Source: Aliarcobacter thereius LMG 24486 (GTDB taxonomy: Bacteria > Campylobacterota > Campylobacteria > Campylobacterales > Arcobacteraceae). From it: DNA of 64,000 nt. Positions 36,980 to 46,842 of the stretch are shown here, piece by piece. Location of the stretch: contig NZ_CP035926.1 of the NCBI RefSeq assembly GCF_004214815.1, positions 1,674,001-1,738,000 of the forward strand. The letters are read 5' to 3'. Positions within the stretch are counted from its first letter, which is position 1. Each line of letters starts with the position of its first letter. The notes beneath the pieces are model-generated. The model worked only from the letters and a program-made list of their open reading frames with translations, ran no database searches and was not told the DNA's origin. The position numbers and the translations under genes are program-made.

Positions 36980-39535
36980 ATGGATATAAGAAAAGAGTTT
37001 TTAGAATTTTTTAGAAGTAAAGGTCACGAAGTTGTATCATCTATGCCACTTGTTCCAGATGACCCAACTTTAATGTTTACAAATGCAGGTATGGTTCAAT
37101 TTAAAGATATTTTTACAGGTAATATTCCTGCACCAATAAATCCTAGAGCAACATCTTGCCAATTATGTATAAGAGCTGGTGGAAAACATAATGATCTTGA
37201 AAATGTAGGTTACACAGCACGTCATCATACACTTTTTGAGATGCTAGGAAACTTCTCTTTTGGAGATTATTTTAAAGAAGATGCAATAGCTTATGCTTGG
37301 GAATTTATAACAGTAAATCTTGAACTTGCAGTAGATAAACTTTGGGTAACTGTTCATGAAAATGATGATGAAGCTTTTGATATATGGACAAAGTTTATAG
37401 ATCAAAAAAGAATTCTAAGATTTGGAGATAAAGATAACTTTTGGTCAATGGGAGATACTGGTGCTTGTGGTCCTTGTAGTGAAATTTTTTATGACCAAGG
37501 CGAAGAACATTTCTCTAGTCCTGAAGATAAAATGGGTGGTGAAGGAGATAGATTTTTAGAGATTTGGAATCTTGTTTTTATGCAATATGAAAGAACAAAA
37601 GAAGGAGAACTTCTTCCTCTTCCAAAACCTTCAATAGACACAGGAATGGGTCTTGAAAGAGTAATTGCAATAAAAGAAGGTGTTTTAAATAACTTTGATT
37701 CTTCAAATTTTAAACCAATAATTGAGAATTTAGAAAAAATTACAAATAAAAAAGCAAATAAAGAAAATATAGGTTCGTATAGAGTTATTGCTGACCATTT
37801 AAGAGCTTGTTCATTTATGTTAAGTCAAGGAATTCTTTTTGGAAATGAAGGAAGACCTTATGTTTTAAGAAGAATTCTAAGAAGAGCTATTAGACATGGT
37901 TATTTAATAGGTATTAGAAAACCTTTTATGGCAAAGCTTGTTGATACTTTAGTTAATATTATGGGTACACATTATGTTGAATTAAAAGAGAATATAAATT
38001 ATATAAAAGAGCAATTAACTTTAGAAGAAGAGAGATTTTTCAAAACTATTGATCTTGGAATGAACTTATTTAATGAAGAATTAGCAAATACAAAAACTCT
38101 ATTTAGTGGTGAAATTGCATTTAAACTATATGATACTTATGGTTTTCCTTTAGATTTAACAGAAGATATGCTAAAAGACAAAGGCTTAAAAGTTGATATG
38201 AATAAGTTTGAAGAGCTTATGAATAATCAAAAGTCTATGGCAAAAGCTGCTTGGAAAGGTAGTGGAGATGCATTAAATGAAGGTGATTTTAAATCTTTAT
38301 TAGAAAAATATGGACAAAATGAATTTGTTGGCTATACAAATATAACTTTTAACTCAAAAGTTTTAACTCTGCTTGATGAAAATTTTAAAGAAGTTGATTC
38401 TTTAGAAAATCAAAGAGGTTGGGTACTTTTAGATAAAACTCCTTTCTATGCTACAAGTGGTGGACAAAATGGTGATATTGGTGCATTAGAGTTTGATGGT
38501 CACAATATTATGATTCTTGAAACTTCAAAATTCCATAATTTAAATTTATCTTTAGTTGATGTAAAAGAGATTAAACTTAAAAAGAACGAGTCTCTTTTAG
38601 CAGTAGTTATAAATAGGAATGAAGTAATGAAACATCATAGTGCTACTCATTTACTTCAAAGTGCCTTAAAAATGGTTCTTGGAGATAGTGTTTCTCAAGC
38701 TGGATCTTACAATGATGATTTAAAATTAAGATTTGACTTTACTTATCCAAAAGCTATGTCAACAGAACAAATTGATGAAGTTGAAGATTTAGTAAATTCA
38801 ATGATAAATAGAGCTTTAGAAGGTGTTATTGAAGAGTTACCTTTAGAAGAAGCAAAGAAAAAAGGTGCGATTGCTATGTTTGGTGAAAAATATGGTGATT
38901 TTGTGCGAGTTGTGAGCTTTGGTAAAGATATTTCTATTGAATTTTGTGGTGGAACACATGTAAACAACACAAGAGATATTGGAAGTTTTTATATAGTTAA
39001 AGAATCTGGTGTTAGTGCAGGAATTAGAAGAATAGAAGCTGTTGTTGGAGCTAGTGCATTTAGATATGTAAAGGAGCAACTAAACAAACTATCTGAAATA
39101 CAATCTGAAATTAAATCAAATGATATTTTAAGTGGAATTAGAAAACTGAAAAATGAAATTAAAGAGCTTAAAAATGAAGTTAAAAATGTCCAAAGCCAAG
39201 TTTTAACACCTATAAAGGAAGAGATTATTGGAGATAATAAATTAATAGTTAGTATTGTTGAAAATGGTGATTTAAAGAAAATTGTAGATGATAGTAAAAA
39301 TGGAAATGAGAAAGTCGCAATTTTACTTTTACAAACAAAAGATGACAAAGTTAATATTGTTGCAGGAAGTAAAAACACTAAAATAAAAGCTGGAGATTGG
39401 ATTAAACAAATTGCTATAATCTTAGGCGGAAATGGTGGTGGAAGGGCTGATTTTGCACAAGCTGGTGGAAAAGATGCAAGTAAAATAGAAGAAGCAAGAA
39501 CAGCAGCTATTGCTTATGCTAAAGAGAATTTATAA
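36980..39535 (+). CDS. alaS: Alanyl-tRNA synthetase
   Basis: 851 residues. The class II core opens [19 protein letters not shown] and [15 protein letters not shown]. The editing-domain zinc motifs HHSATHLL and CGGTHVNNT are present, then a coiled-coil (about 700-735) and a C-Ala domain ending [11 protein letters not shown]. Full length. Upstream is an AT-rich divergent region shared with trxA. Confidence 0.97.
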   Translation: MDIRKEFLEFFRSKGHEVVSSMPLVPDDPTLMFTNAGMVQFKDIFTGNIPAPINPRATSCQLCIRAGGKHNDLENVGYTARHHTLFEMLGNFSFGDYFKEDAIAYAWEFITVNLELAVDKLWVTVHENDDEAFDIWTKFIDQKRILRFGDKDNFWSMGDTGACGPCSEIFYDQGEEHFSSPEDKMGGEGDRFLEIWNLVFMQYERTKEGELLPLPKPSIDTGMGLERVIAIKEGVLNNFDSSNFKPIIENLEKITNKKANKENIGSYRVIADHLRACSFMLSQGILFGNEGRPYVLRRILRRAIRHGYLIGIRKPFMAKLVDTLVNIMGTHYVELKENINYIKEQLTLEEERFFKTIDLGMNLFNEELANTKTLFSGEIAFKLYDTYGFPLDLTEDMLKDKGLKVDMNKFEELMNNQKSMAKAAWKGSGDALNEGDFKSLLEKYGQNEFVGYTNITFNSKVLTLLDENFKEVDSLENQRGWVLLDKTPFYATSGGQNGDIGALEFDGHNIMILETSKFHNLNLSLVDVKEIKLKKNESLLAVVINRNEVMKHHSATHLLQSALKMVLGDSVSQAGSYNDDLKLRFDFTYPKAMSTEQIDEVEDLVNSMINRALEGVIEELPLEEAKKKGAIAMFGEKYGDFVRVVSFGKDISIEFCGGTHVNNTRDIGSFYIVKESGVSAGIRRIEAVVGASAFRYVKEQLNKLSEIQSEIKSNDILSGIRKLKNEIKELKNEVKNVQSQVLTPIKEEIIGDNKLIVSIVENGDLKKIVDDSKNGNEKVAILLLQTKDDKVNIVAGSKNTKIKAGDWIKQIAIILGGNGGGRADFAQAGGKDASKIEEARTAAIAYAKENL

Positions 39536-39555
39536 TATAAGTTTTAGTACAGAAA

Positions 39556-40035
39556 ATGAAAGAATTTTTTACTAATTATTTATCTATAATTCTTTTTTTA
39601 CATTTAATTTCTGTTGTAGTTTGGATTGGTGGAATGATAGTCATTAGATTTTCTGTTCACTACTCATTTTTGAAAATAAATGATCCAAAAATAAAATTAG
39701 GAAGAAGCTTAGAAAATCTAAGAATCTTCTTTAATATGGTAATAGTTTCTATAATTATTATTTTTATAACAGCTATTATCATGCATTTAACTTTGGATTT
39801 AAGCTATTCTGATTTAAGAAATATTGCTATTTTAAAAGAGATTATTCTTCTTATTATGACAATTATTTTTATAATTGTTTTTATTAAAAGAAATCATGCT
39901 TCTAAGTTTTTTGAAAACAATGATCTTCTTTTAGCTAAAAAAGAGTTAGAAATAATATCTAAATATTTAATCCCAATAAATATCTCTTTAGGTATTATAG
40001 AGATATTTTTAGGAGTAATTTTAAGAGGCTTTTGA
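39556..40035 (+). CDS. Four-helix membrane protein, CopD-like
   Basis: 159 residues with four predicted membrane helices. The first (FLHLISVVVWIGGMIVIRF) resembles CopD/DUF2269-like proteins with a His-x(n)-Trp-x-Gly-Gly opening. Function unknown. It follows alaS by 20 bases. Its 3' end overlaps the convergent MFS gene by 15 bases and contains a terminator. Confidence 0.6.
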   Translation: MKEFFTNYLSIILFLHLISVVVWIGGMIVIRFSVHYSFLKINDPKIKLGRSLENLRIFFNMVIVSIIIIFITAIIMHLTLDLSYSDLRNIAILKEIILLIMTIIFIIVFIKRNHASKFFENNDLLLAKKELEIISKYLIPINISLGIIEIFLGVILRGF

Positions 40036-41166
40036 TAGCCTTTTTTTACTAATCATCAATACATATAAAACAATTATTAATATAAATCCAAAGAACCAAA
40101 TCATAGTATTCCAATCAAAGCTTTTATAGATTATTGAAGGAAAAAATGATCCCATAGCTCCACCAAGATAATAAAAACTTAGATACATTCCTGATGTTAA
40201 AGACTTTTGTGAACTTTTCATAGAGTTTGCTAATTGTGTGCTTACAGTATGTGTTGTAAACATTCCTACACACAATAAAAACAGAAGAATAAATAAATAT
40301 ATAATATCCTCTGTAAATAGTGTAAAACAAATTATTGTAAAAAATATTGTAGAAACTATTATTGTATTTAACTCTCCTTTAAAAAAGTTTGTAATCTTTT
40401 TTGAGTTTAAAGATACCAAAATTCCCATTCCATATCCTAAATATAGTAATGATATTTGAAACTCTGAGAAATTCTCTGATATATCTTTTGCTCTAAAAGG
40501 AAGAACATTTAAAACACCTGCAAATACAAAAAATACACAAAACATTAGGAAATATATAAGTAAAAATCTTCTATCTTTTAAGATGTTTTTTATATCTTCA
40601 AGTTTTGGTTTTAAAATATTTGCTTCTCCATTGAAATCAAGTTTTCTTATAAGTAGAATTGATATAAAAATTGCAAAAGACAAAGAATAAAACACATAAG
40701 TATATGAAAAATTTGTTGCAATAAAACCTGAAAAGATTCTTCCTACAAGTCCACCAAATACTGTTGCAGCAACATAAACTGACATATTAAATTTTATATT
40801 CTCTTTATCTATTGAAGCTAAAATACTCATAAGTGAAGTTAAAACAGCAGGTACAACTAAAGCTTCTAAAGTTCTAAAAATCATAAAAGCTTCAAAAGTT
40901 CTTGATAGTCCTAAACATATATTTGTAATAAGCAAGATAATACTTGCATTTATTAACATTTTCTTAGGACACATTTTCTCTAAAAAATATCCATAAATGA
41001 TTGGAGATATTGCCATAAAAAGCAAAATAATAGCTGTAAACTGAGATGCCTCAATTACACTTATATTGAACTCTCTTGCCAAAAGTGGTTGAATTGGCTG
41101 AGTTGCATACATTACTGATAATACAACAATTATTGAATAAACAATAATAAGCAGATTTTTTTTCAA
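40021..41166 (-). CDS. MFS transporter
   Basis: 381 residues with about 12 membrane segments. The loop 2-3 region is YGYFLEKMCPKKML, a weak form of the MFS signature. The opening MYATQPIQPLLAREFNIS resembles the YnfM/AraJ-like efflux group. The substrate cannot be inferred. It follows the histidine kinase by 17 bases on the same strand and may belong to that regulon. Confidence 0.82.
   Translation of the reverse strand: MKKNLLIIVYSIIVVLSVMYATQPIQPLLAREFNISVIEASQFTAIILLFMAISPIIYGYFLEKMCPKKMLINASIILLITNICLGLSRTFEAFMIFRTLEALVVPAVLTSLMSILASIDKENIKFNMSVYVAATVFGGLVGRIFSGFIATNFSYTYVFYSLSFAIFISILLIRKLDFNGEANILKPKLEDIKNILKDRRFLLIYFLMFCVFFVFAGVLNVLPFRAKDISENFSEFQISLLYLGYGMGILVSLNSKKITNFFKGELNTIIVSTIFFTIICFTLFTEDIIYLFILLFLLCVGMFTTHTVSTQLANSMKSSQKSLTSGMYLSFYYLGGAMGSFFPSIIYKSFDWNTMIWFFGFILIIVLYVLMISKKRLSKAS
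40023..40047 (+). terminator. Terminator inside the end of the CopD-like gene
   Basis: The stem AGGCT/AGCCT (40026-40030 and 40037-40041) can be extended outward by three pairs including one G-T, and is followed by seven Ts. It overlaps the stop codon region and the end of the opposing MFS gene. Confidence 0.65.
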
Positions 41167-41183
41167 GGCTAATTCTTTCTTTC

Positions 41184-42404
41184 CTATATTATTTTTATAC
41201 TAAAAATATTAAATCCGTTTTGGTGTTCATATGTTAAATTAAATTTATGTAAATTAACAATAGCTTTTACTATATAAAGTCCTAAACCAAAACCACTACT
41301 TCTTTTATCCTCTTGATAAAAAGCATCTGTATAAAAAATCAAATCATTTTTTAACTCTGGTGCTTTTGATATGATTTTGATAACAGATTTATTTGCATTT
41401 ACTATTGCTTTTTTATCAGAACTGAATTTTATAGCATTATCGATTAAATTCTTCAATGCTATTGAAATCATATAAATATCTACATTAAAGTAAAAATCTT
41501 CTATTTTAGTCTCTATTTTAGAAGAATCAATTAACATCAAATCTAAAGTCTTATTAAATATTGTTTCAAAATTTACTTTCTCTTTATAAAGTATTGTACT
41601 TTTTGAAGTTATTTTCTCAACTGTTGCAAGCTCTTTGATAATATCATCCATTCTTTTGAAAGCTCTTTGAAGATTATCTCTTGTTTTTTTATCATCTAAA
41701 CCTTCTGCAATAAACATAGCTTTTGTTATAGGAGTCTTTAATTCATGCATCATATTTCTCATAAATAGATCTTTTGATTTTGATTGATTATTTATTATAT
41801 TTATAGCTTCATTAAAGTTTTTTGCTATTGTTCCAACCTCATCTTTACTTTTATACTCTAATTTTATATCTTTATTTCCATTTGAGAACTCAATAATTTT
41901 TCTATTTAACTCTTTTAAAGGTCTTAGCTTTCTATTTATAATCTCATATAAAATTAAAAAAACAGCCAAAGATATAAAAAGTCCAATTATTATAAATGCA
42001 ACATTGTAGTTGTGATGTTTTGTATCTTTTAACATAATGTTATATCCATATTGTTGAACATAAATGTAATAAATTTCATCAAACTTATAAACCCTGTATG
42101 TTCCTAAATAATTTTGATTTATAGTAAGTTCTTGAGCATTATTTATAATTTCGAGCTTTCGTTCTATTTTCTCGATAGGTTTTACATTTAGTTTATTATA
42201 TAGTTCATTTAATTTTGAACTTGTTGGATATTCTTGAAAAAGTATTAAAAAGTTTTCAGCAATCAATTCATATCTACTTTGTAGATTTAAATCGTGCCTT
42301 TGTTTATCATAGCTTATAAAAGTTGCGAAAGTTAAGAAAATTGCTAAAAATGCAAAGGCAAATATTATATTTACAAAAGTTGAAATAGAGATATTTCGTA
42401 TCAT
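41184..42404 (-). CDS. Sensor histidine kinase
   Basis: 406 residues. Membrane helices at about 9-29 and 130-152 flank a periplasmic sensor part. A HAMP-like segment is followed by the dimerisation box MHELKTP with phospho-acceptor His220, then LIDNAIKFS (N box) and GFGLGLYIVKAI (G box). It resembles the ArsS-type kinases of Campylobacterota. Its ATG overlaps the response regulator stop by 4 bases. Confidence 0.92.
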   Translation of the reverse strand: MIRNISISTFVNIIFAFAFLAIFLTFATFISYDKQRHDLNLQSRYELIAENFLILFQEYPTSSKLNELYNKLNVKPIEKIERKLEIINNAQELTINQNYLGTYRVYKFDEIYYIYVQQYGYNIMLKDTKHHNYNVAFIIIGLFISLAVFLILYEIINRKLRPLKELNRKIIEFSNGNKDIKLEYKSKDEVGTIAKNFNEAINIINNQSKSKDLFMRNMMHELKTPITKAMFIAEGLDDKKTRDNLQRAFKRMDDIIKELATVEKITSKSTILYKEKVNFETIFNKTLDLMLIDSSKIETKIEDFYFNVDIYMISIALKNLIDNAIKFSSDKKAIVNANKSVIKIISKAPELKNDLIFYTDAFYQEDKRSSGFGLGLYIVKAIVNLHKFNLTYEHQNGFNIFSIKII

Positions 42405-43063
42405 AAAAGCTGATATCCAATACCTCTTACTGATTTTATATGTTGTTTTGAATCATCTATCTTTGCTAATTTTGTTCTAATTCTTGAAATTATTACATCA
42501 ATGTTTTTTAGTGAAGAATCATCTTCGATATTATCACTTGTATAAATAAAATCCTCTCTAGAAACAACACCTTTATTCCTTTGAATTAAAAGCTTTAAGA
42601 TATCATACTCTGCTAAAGTAAGAGTCAAAGGCTCATTTTGGAAAAGTATTTGCATATCACTCTCTCTTAACTCAAATGCTGAACTATTTTTATCCTTTTT
42701 TATTGATGCTTGATGATCTACTCTTTTTAAAATGGTTTTAATTCTAGCTTCAAGCTCTCTTGGATTATATGGTTTTGGTAAGTAGTCATCTGCTCCTCTT
42801 TCTAAACCCATAACCTTATCTAAAATATCATCTCTTGCTGAGCTGATTATTATAGGAATTTGTGATTTCTCTCTAATCTTTGGAATAAGTTCTAATCCAT
42901 CAATTTCTGGTAGAGTCAAATCAAGTATAATAAGTTGGAAATCTTTATTCATATCCAACATTGATAGCCCAATATATGGACTATCTGTATTCTTAACATC
43001 AATATCGAATGATTTTAAATAATCAGTGATAATTTGAGCTAACTCTAAATCATCTTCAATCAT
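42401..43063 (-). CDS. OmpR-type response regulator; probable upstream non-AUG start
   Basis: 220 residues from the first ATG. The receiver has acidic residues IEDD, phospho-acceptor Asp48 in LDLTLPEIDG, and the Lys in YLPKPYNPRELEARI. The C-terminal winged helix includes DVIISRIRTKLAKID and SVRGIGYQLL. Starting at the ATG removes the first beta strand of the receiver. Five codons upstream, ATA-ATT-AAA-ATA-CTT would restore it, and AAGGA lies 6 bases before that ATA at 43078. The true start is therefore probably 43078. It is coupled to the kinase gene; htrA lies just upstream. Confidence 0.9.
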   Translation of the reverse strand: MIEDDLELAQIITDYLKSFDIDVKNTDSPYIGLSMLDMNKDFQLIILDLTLPEIDGLELIPKIREKSQIPIIISSARDDILDKVMGLERGADDYLPKPYNPRELEARIKTILKRVDHQASIKKDKNSSAFELRESDMQILFQNEPLTLTLAEYDILKLLIQRNKGVVSREDFIYTSDNIEDDSSLKNIDVIISRIRTKLAKIDDSKQHIKSVRGIGYQLL

Positions 43064-43090
43064 AAGTATTTTAATTATGTCGTATCCTTT

Positions 43091-44503
43091 TTATTGAATT
43101 ATAACTAAAGCAGTTTGTCCATATCTATTAATATAAACTTTCTTATATATATCATTATATCTTTTCAGAGCTGTTTGTATGTTTGAAAAATCTTTTATCT
43201 CGATATCTTCAATTTGTATAATAATATCTCCTGCTAAAAACCCTGCTTTCTCTGCTTTTGATTTTGGTTCAACCTCTATTATTAAAACTCCTGTTAAATC
43301 ATTTGGCAATCTATATTTTCTTGCTATATCGTTTGTAATAGGACTTATTTTTAATCCATTTAAAATATTTTGTTCATCTTTCGAAACACCTTCAATAGAA
43401 GATCTATCTCCCAAAACAATTTCTAGTTTAATATCTTTTTTATCTCTTTCAATACCAAATACAACTTTCTCATTTGGCTTAAAAGATGCAATTATATTTT
43501 GAAGAGTTGTTCTATCTTTTACTTTTTTATCATTAATAGAAAAAACTAAATCTCCTCTTTTTAATCCTGATTGAGAAGCTGGTGTATTTGGAGCAACATC
43601 AAGAATAATTGCACCCTCTTTTTTATAAACTTGTTTTGTATCTTTATCAAGATCAGCTATTATAACTCCTAAGTAACCCCTTGTAACTTTTCCATCAACA
43701 ACTAATTTACTAACAACATCTTTTACCATATCAACAGGAATTGCAAAACCTATTCCATCATTTCCACCACTTTTTGATAAAATTGCTGTATTTATTCCTA
43801 TTAAAGCTCCTCGGCTATCAACTAAAGCCCCTCCACTATTTCCTGGATTTATTGAAGCATCTGTTTGAATATAGTTTTCATATTTATTTATTCCAACTCT
43901 ATTTTTATTAAGTGCAGATATAATTCCCATTGTAACTGTTGTTCCAACTCCAAAAGGATCTCCAATAGCAAATGTTAAATCACCAACTAACAATGAAGTT
44001 GAATCACCTAATTTAATTGGAGTTAATTTATTTTTTGTATCAATTTTTATAACAGCAATATCACTATCAGCATCTTTTCCAATTAGTTTTGCACTATATT
44101 CAGTTTGATCATCAGCAATAGTTACAGCTATCTCTTCAGCATTTTCAATTACATGATTATTTGTTACTATATAACCATCTTTTGTAACAATTACTCCTGA
44201 ACCCAAAGAGTTTTGGATTCTATTTTGTTTAAATTGATTTGAAAATTCATCACCAAAAAACTTTTTAAAGAATGGATCATCTAACATAGGAAAAGGTAGA
44301 TTAGAATTTGTAACACTTCTTTTTGTAGATATATTTACGACAGATTTTACAGAATCTTTTATATTATTATTAAAAGATAAAATTTCATTTTGTGAATTTG
44401 GGCTCACTCTTGCTGGATTATTTTGCATCTCTTCAAACTCTATTGTTTTTGCAAAAATAGTAGCTGATAATACAAAAGCTATTAAAACTATCTTTCTATA
44501 CAT
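43091..44503 (-). CDS. htrA: HtrA/DegP family periplasmic serine protease
   Basis: 470 residues with a signal peptide (about 1-18). The catalytic triad is visible in VTNNHVIENA (His), DSDIAVIKI (Asp) and NPGNSGGALVD (Ser). Two PDZ domains follow (about 255-350 and 375-470). It degrades or refolds damaged envelope proteins. It ends 28 bases before the response regulator's first ATG on the same strand, so envelope stress control by that system is plausible. Confidence 0.95.
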   Translation of the reverse strand: MYRKIVLIAFVLSATIFAKTIEFEEMQNNPARVSPNSQNEILSFNNNIKDSVKSVVNISTKRSVTNSNLPFPMLDDPFFKKFFGDEFSNQFKQNRIQNSLGSGVIVTKDGYIVTNNHVIENAEEIAVTIADDQTEYSAKLIGKDADSDIAVIKIDTKNKLTPIKLGDSTSLLVGDLTFAIGDPFGVGTTVTMGIISALNKNRVGINKYENYIQTDASINPGNSGGALVDSRGALIGINTAILSKSGGNDGIGFAIPVDMVKDVVSKLVVDGKVTRGYLGVIIADLDKDTKQVYKKEGAIILDVAPNTPASQSGLKRGDLVFSINDKKVKDRTTLQNIIASFKPNEKVVFGIERDKKDIKLEIVLGDRSSIEGVSKDEQNILNGLKISPITNDIARKYRLPNDLTGVLIIEVEPKSKAEKAGFLAGDIIIQIEDIEIKDFSNIQTALKRYNDIYKKVYINRYGQTALVIIQ

Positions 44504-44596
44504 ATTTAATTCCCTTAATTTTTAAAATTTATCTAACATAATATCAATCTATTGTAAACTATTTTTCAATAAATAATTAATAAATAGTTAATTATT

Positions 44597-46285
44597 CTAT
44601 AAATCTGTTTTTAATACTGCTCCACTACTTGCATTTGTAACTAATGCTCTATATTGTCCTAGCCAAGATGAAGTTATCTCTTTTTTAAATGCTTTAAACT
44701 CAGACTTCCTTTTAGAAATCTCATCTTCACTCAAATCAACACTCAAAATATATTTATCTACATCTATATTAATGATATCACCATCTTTTAATAATCCAAT
44801 CATTCCACCTTCAGCAGCTTCTGGACTAACATGCCCAATACTCGCTCCTCTTGTTGCTCCACTAAATCTTCCATCAGTTATAAGTGCAACACTATCTCCA
44901 AGTCCCATTCCCATAATCAGACTTGTTGGTGCTAACATCTCTTGCATTCCTGGACCTCCTTTTGGTCCTTCATATCTAATAACAACAACATCACCAGCTT
45001 TTACTTTTCCACCAACAATTCCTTTTATAGCTTCTGCTTGTCCATTGAAACAAACAGCATTACCTCTCATAGCTCTAGCTCCTGTAATTCCAGCTGTTTT
45101 AATAACAGCTCCTTGCTCTGCTAAGTTTCCATATAAAATTGCTAATCCACCAACCTCACTATATGGATTATCAATTGTATGAATTATATTTGTATCTAAG
45201 ATTTTTGCATTTTTTATTTTTTCATATATAGTTTCACCTGTAACTGTTAAATTATCTAATAATATATCAGTTCCTCTTTTACTCATTTCATGCATAACTG
45301 CACTTACTCCACCTGCTTTGTTTATATCTTCCATATGAACAGTTGATAAACTTGGTGAAATTTTTGCAATATGTGAAACCCTTTTTGAAATATCATTTAT
45401 ATCTTTTAATTCAAAATCAACTCCAGCTTCTTTTGCAATAGCTAGCATATGTAGAACCGTATTTGAACTCCCACCCATTGCCATATCAACAGCAAATGCA
45501 TTTCTAACAGCATTTTCATTTAATATATTTTTTAATTTGTATTTATCTCTATTTGTTTTATCAAGTGCTAGTTCACAAACTCTTTTTGCAGCTTTTCTAT
45601 AAAGTTCTTCTCTCTCTTTTGTTAAAGCTAATATTGTTCCATTTCCTGGAAGTGCAATTCCCATAGCTTCCATAAGTGTATTCATAGAGTTTGCTGTAAA
45701 CATTCCAGAACAACTTCCACCACCTGGACAGGCATTACACTCAATATCTTTTAACTCTTCTTCTGTTATTTCACCAGCTTCAAATTTACCAACAGCTTCA
45801 AAAGCAGTTGCTAAATCTATTGGTGTTCCATCTTTCTTATAACCTTTTTGCATAGCTCCACCACTTACAAAAACTGTTGGAACATTTACTCTTAATGCAC
45901 CCATAATCATACCTGGAACAATTTTGTCACAATTTGGAATAGCAATCATTGCATCAAGTTTATGTGCATTCATTACAGTTTCAATAGAGTTTGCTATTAA
46001 TTCTCTACTTGGTAAAGAAAAAAGCATCCCATCATGCCCCATTGCAATACCATCATCAACTCCTATTGTATTAAATTCAAAAGGAACACAACCATTTTTT
46101 CTAATCTCATCTTTAATAATTGCTGAAACTTTATCTAAAAAGAAATGTCCTGGAATAATCTCAATAAATGAGTTTGCAACTCCAATAAATGGTTTATTAA
46201 AATCATCATCTTTTAATCCAGTTGCTCTTAATAGAGATCTATGTGGTGCTCTTGCATAACCTTTCTTAACTTCATCACTTCTCAT
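44597..46285 (-). CDS. ilvD: Dihydroxy-acid dehydratase
   Basis: 562 residues. Iron-sulfur ligands lie in [12 protein letters not shown] and [35 protein letters not shown] and [21 protein letters not shown] are diagnostic. It catalyses step three of branched-chain amino acid synthesis. It stands alone with a 92-base gap to htrA. Confidence 0.97.
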   Translation of the reverse strand: MRSDEVKKGYARAPHRSLLRATGLKDDDFNKPFIGVANSFIEIIPGHFFLDKVSAIIKDEIRKNGCVPFEFNTIGVDDGIAMGHDGMLFSLPSRELIANSIETVMNAHKLDAMIAIPNCDKIVPGMIMGALRVNVPTVFVSGGAMQKGYKKDGTPIDLATAFEAVGKFEAGEITEEELKDIECNACPGGGSCSGMFTANSMNTLMEAMGIALPGNGTILALTKEREELYRKAAKRVCELALDKTNRDKYKLKNILNENAVRNAFAVDMAMGGSSNTVLHMLAIAKEAGVDFELKDINDISKRVSHIAKISPSLSTVHMEDINKAGGVSAVMHEMSKRGTDILLDNLTVTGETIYEKIKNAKILDTNIIHTIDNPYSEVGGLAILYGNLAEQGAVIKTAGITGARAMRGNAVCFNGQAEAIKGIVGGKVKAGDVVVIRYEGPKGGPGMQEMLAPTSLIMGMGLGDSVALITDGRFSGATRGASIGHVSPEAAEGGMIGLLKDGDIINIDVDKYILSVDLSEDEISKRKSEFKAFKKEITSSWLGQYRALVTNASSGAVLKTDL

Positions 46286-46393
46286 ATTTATCCTTAGTTT
46301 GTTATTTAATAAAATTTTATATGATTATACATAGTTTCATTTTCATATTTTATTAAGTCATTTTACAAATTTTTAATTATTGTGTAAAAGCTC

Positions 46394-46422
46394 TTGACAA
46401 ACAAAAAAAAAGCTACTATAAT
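46394..46422 (+). promoter_or_regulatory. Consensus sigma70 promoter for the tRNA genes
   Basis: TTGACA at 46394-46399 and TATAAT at 46417-46422 are both perfect, with a 17-base spacer. It lies about 49 bases before tRNA-Leu. A clear -35 is rare in this AT-rich genome, which fits a strong stable-RNA promoter. Confidence 0.85.
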
Positions 46423-46470
46423 TCCAGTCCATTTTAAGAATAAAGCTTAAATATGGATTCTATTTATAAT

Positions 46471-46558
46471 GCGAGTGTGGCGGAACAGGTAGACGCGCGG
46501 GACTTAAAATCCCGTTCCAGTTTATGGAGTGTGGGTTCGATTCTCACCATTCGCACCA
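46471..46558 (+). tRNA. tRNA-Leu(TAA)
   Basis: The acceptor GCGAGTG pairs with CATTCGC (one G-T), the discriminator is A, and CCA is encoded. The anticodon loop CTTAAAA within a GGGA/TCCC stem gives anticodon TAA. The long variable arm and T-loop TTCGATT fit a class II leucine tRNA. Confidence 0.95.
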
Positions 46559-46573
46559 TTATAAAATGTGTAT

Positions 46574-46662
46574 AGAGGATTGACAGAGTTGGTCGATTGT
46601 ACCGGTTTTGAAAACCGGCGAGGTGAAAGCCTCCGAGGGTTCGAATCCCTTGTCCTCTGCCA
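46574..46662 (+). tRNA. tRNA-Ser(TGA), integration target
   Basis: The acceptor AGAGGAT pairs with GTCCTCT, the discriminator is G, and CCA is encoded. The anticodon stem CCGGT/ACCGG holds TGA. The long variable arm and GGTTCGAATCC T-arm fit serine tRNA. Its last 18 bases are part of a 19-bp direct repeat, the other copy of which is at 51824-51842. It lies 15 bases after tRNA-Leu and probably shares its transcript. Confidence 0.95.
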
Positions 46663-46663
46663 C
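46645..46663 (+). repeat. attL-type 19-bp direct repeat
   Basis: ATCCCTTGTCCTCTGCCAC; covers the 3' strand of the T stem, the acceptor and CCA of tRNA-Ser. Identical to 51824-51842. Confidence 0.9.
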
Positions 46664-46842
46664 TCACACAAACCCCCATCAAATCGAACTTCCCAAATTA
46701 TAATTTAGCTTTGTTTTACGATTTATTAGCTATTTTGTTACATCTTTTGGCAATTTTGTTCACTAAATTTTAAGAAAGTTTTAAGTAACATATATTTAAT
46801 AAATAGCACCTATTTTTAATTTAATAAAAAGTTAAAAAAAAG

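Noticed and set aside
46464-46682. Minus-strand 72-residue reading frame
   Set aside because: It runs antisense over the tRNA-Leu and tRNA-Ser genes, which explain the sequence fully.
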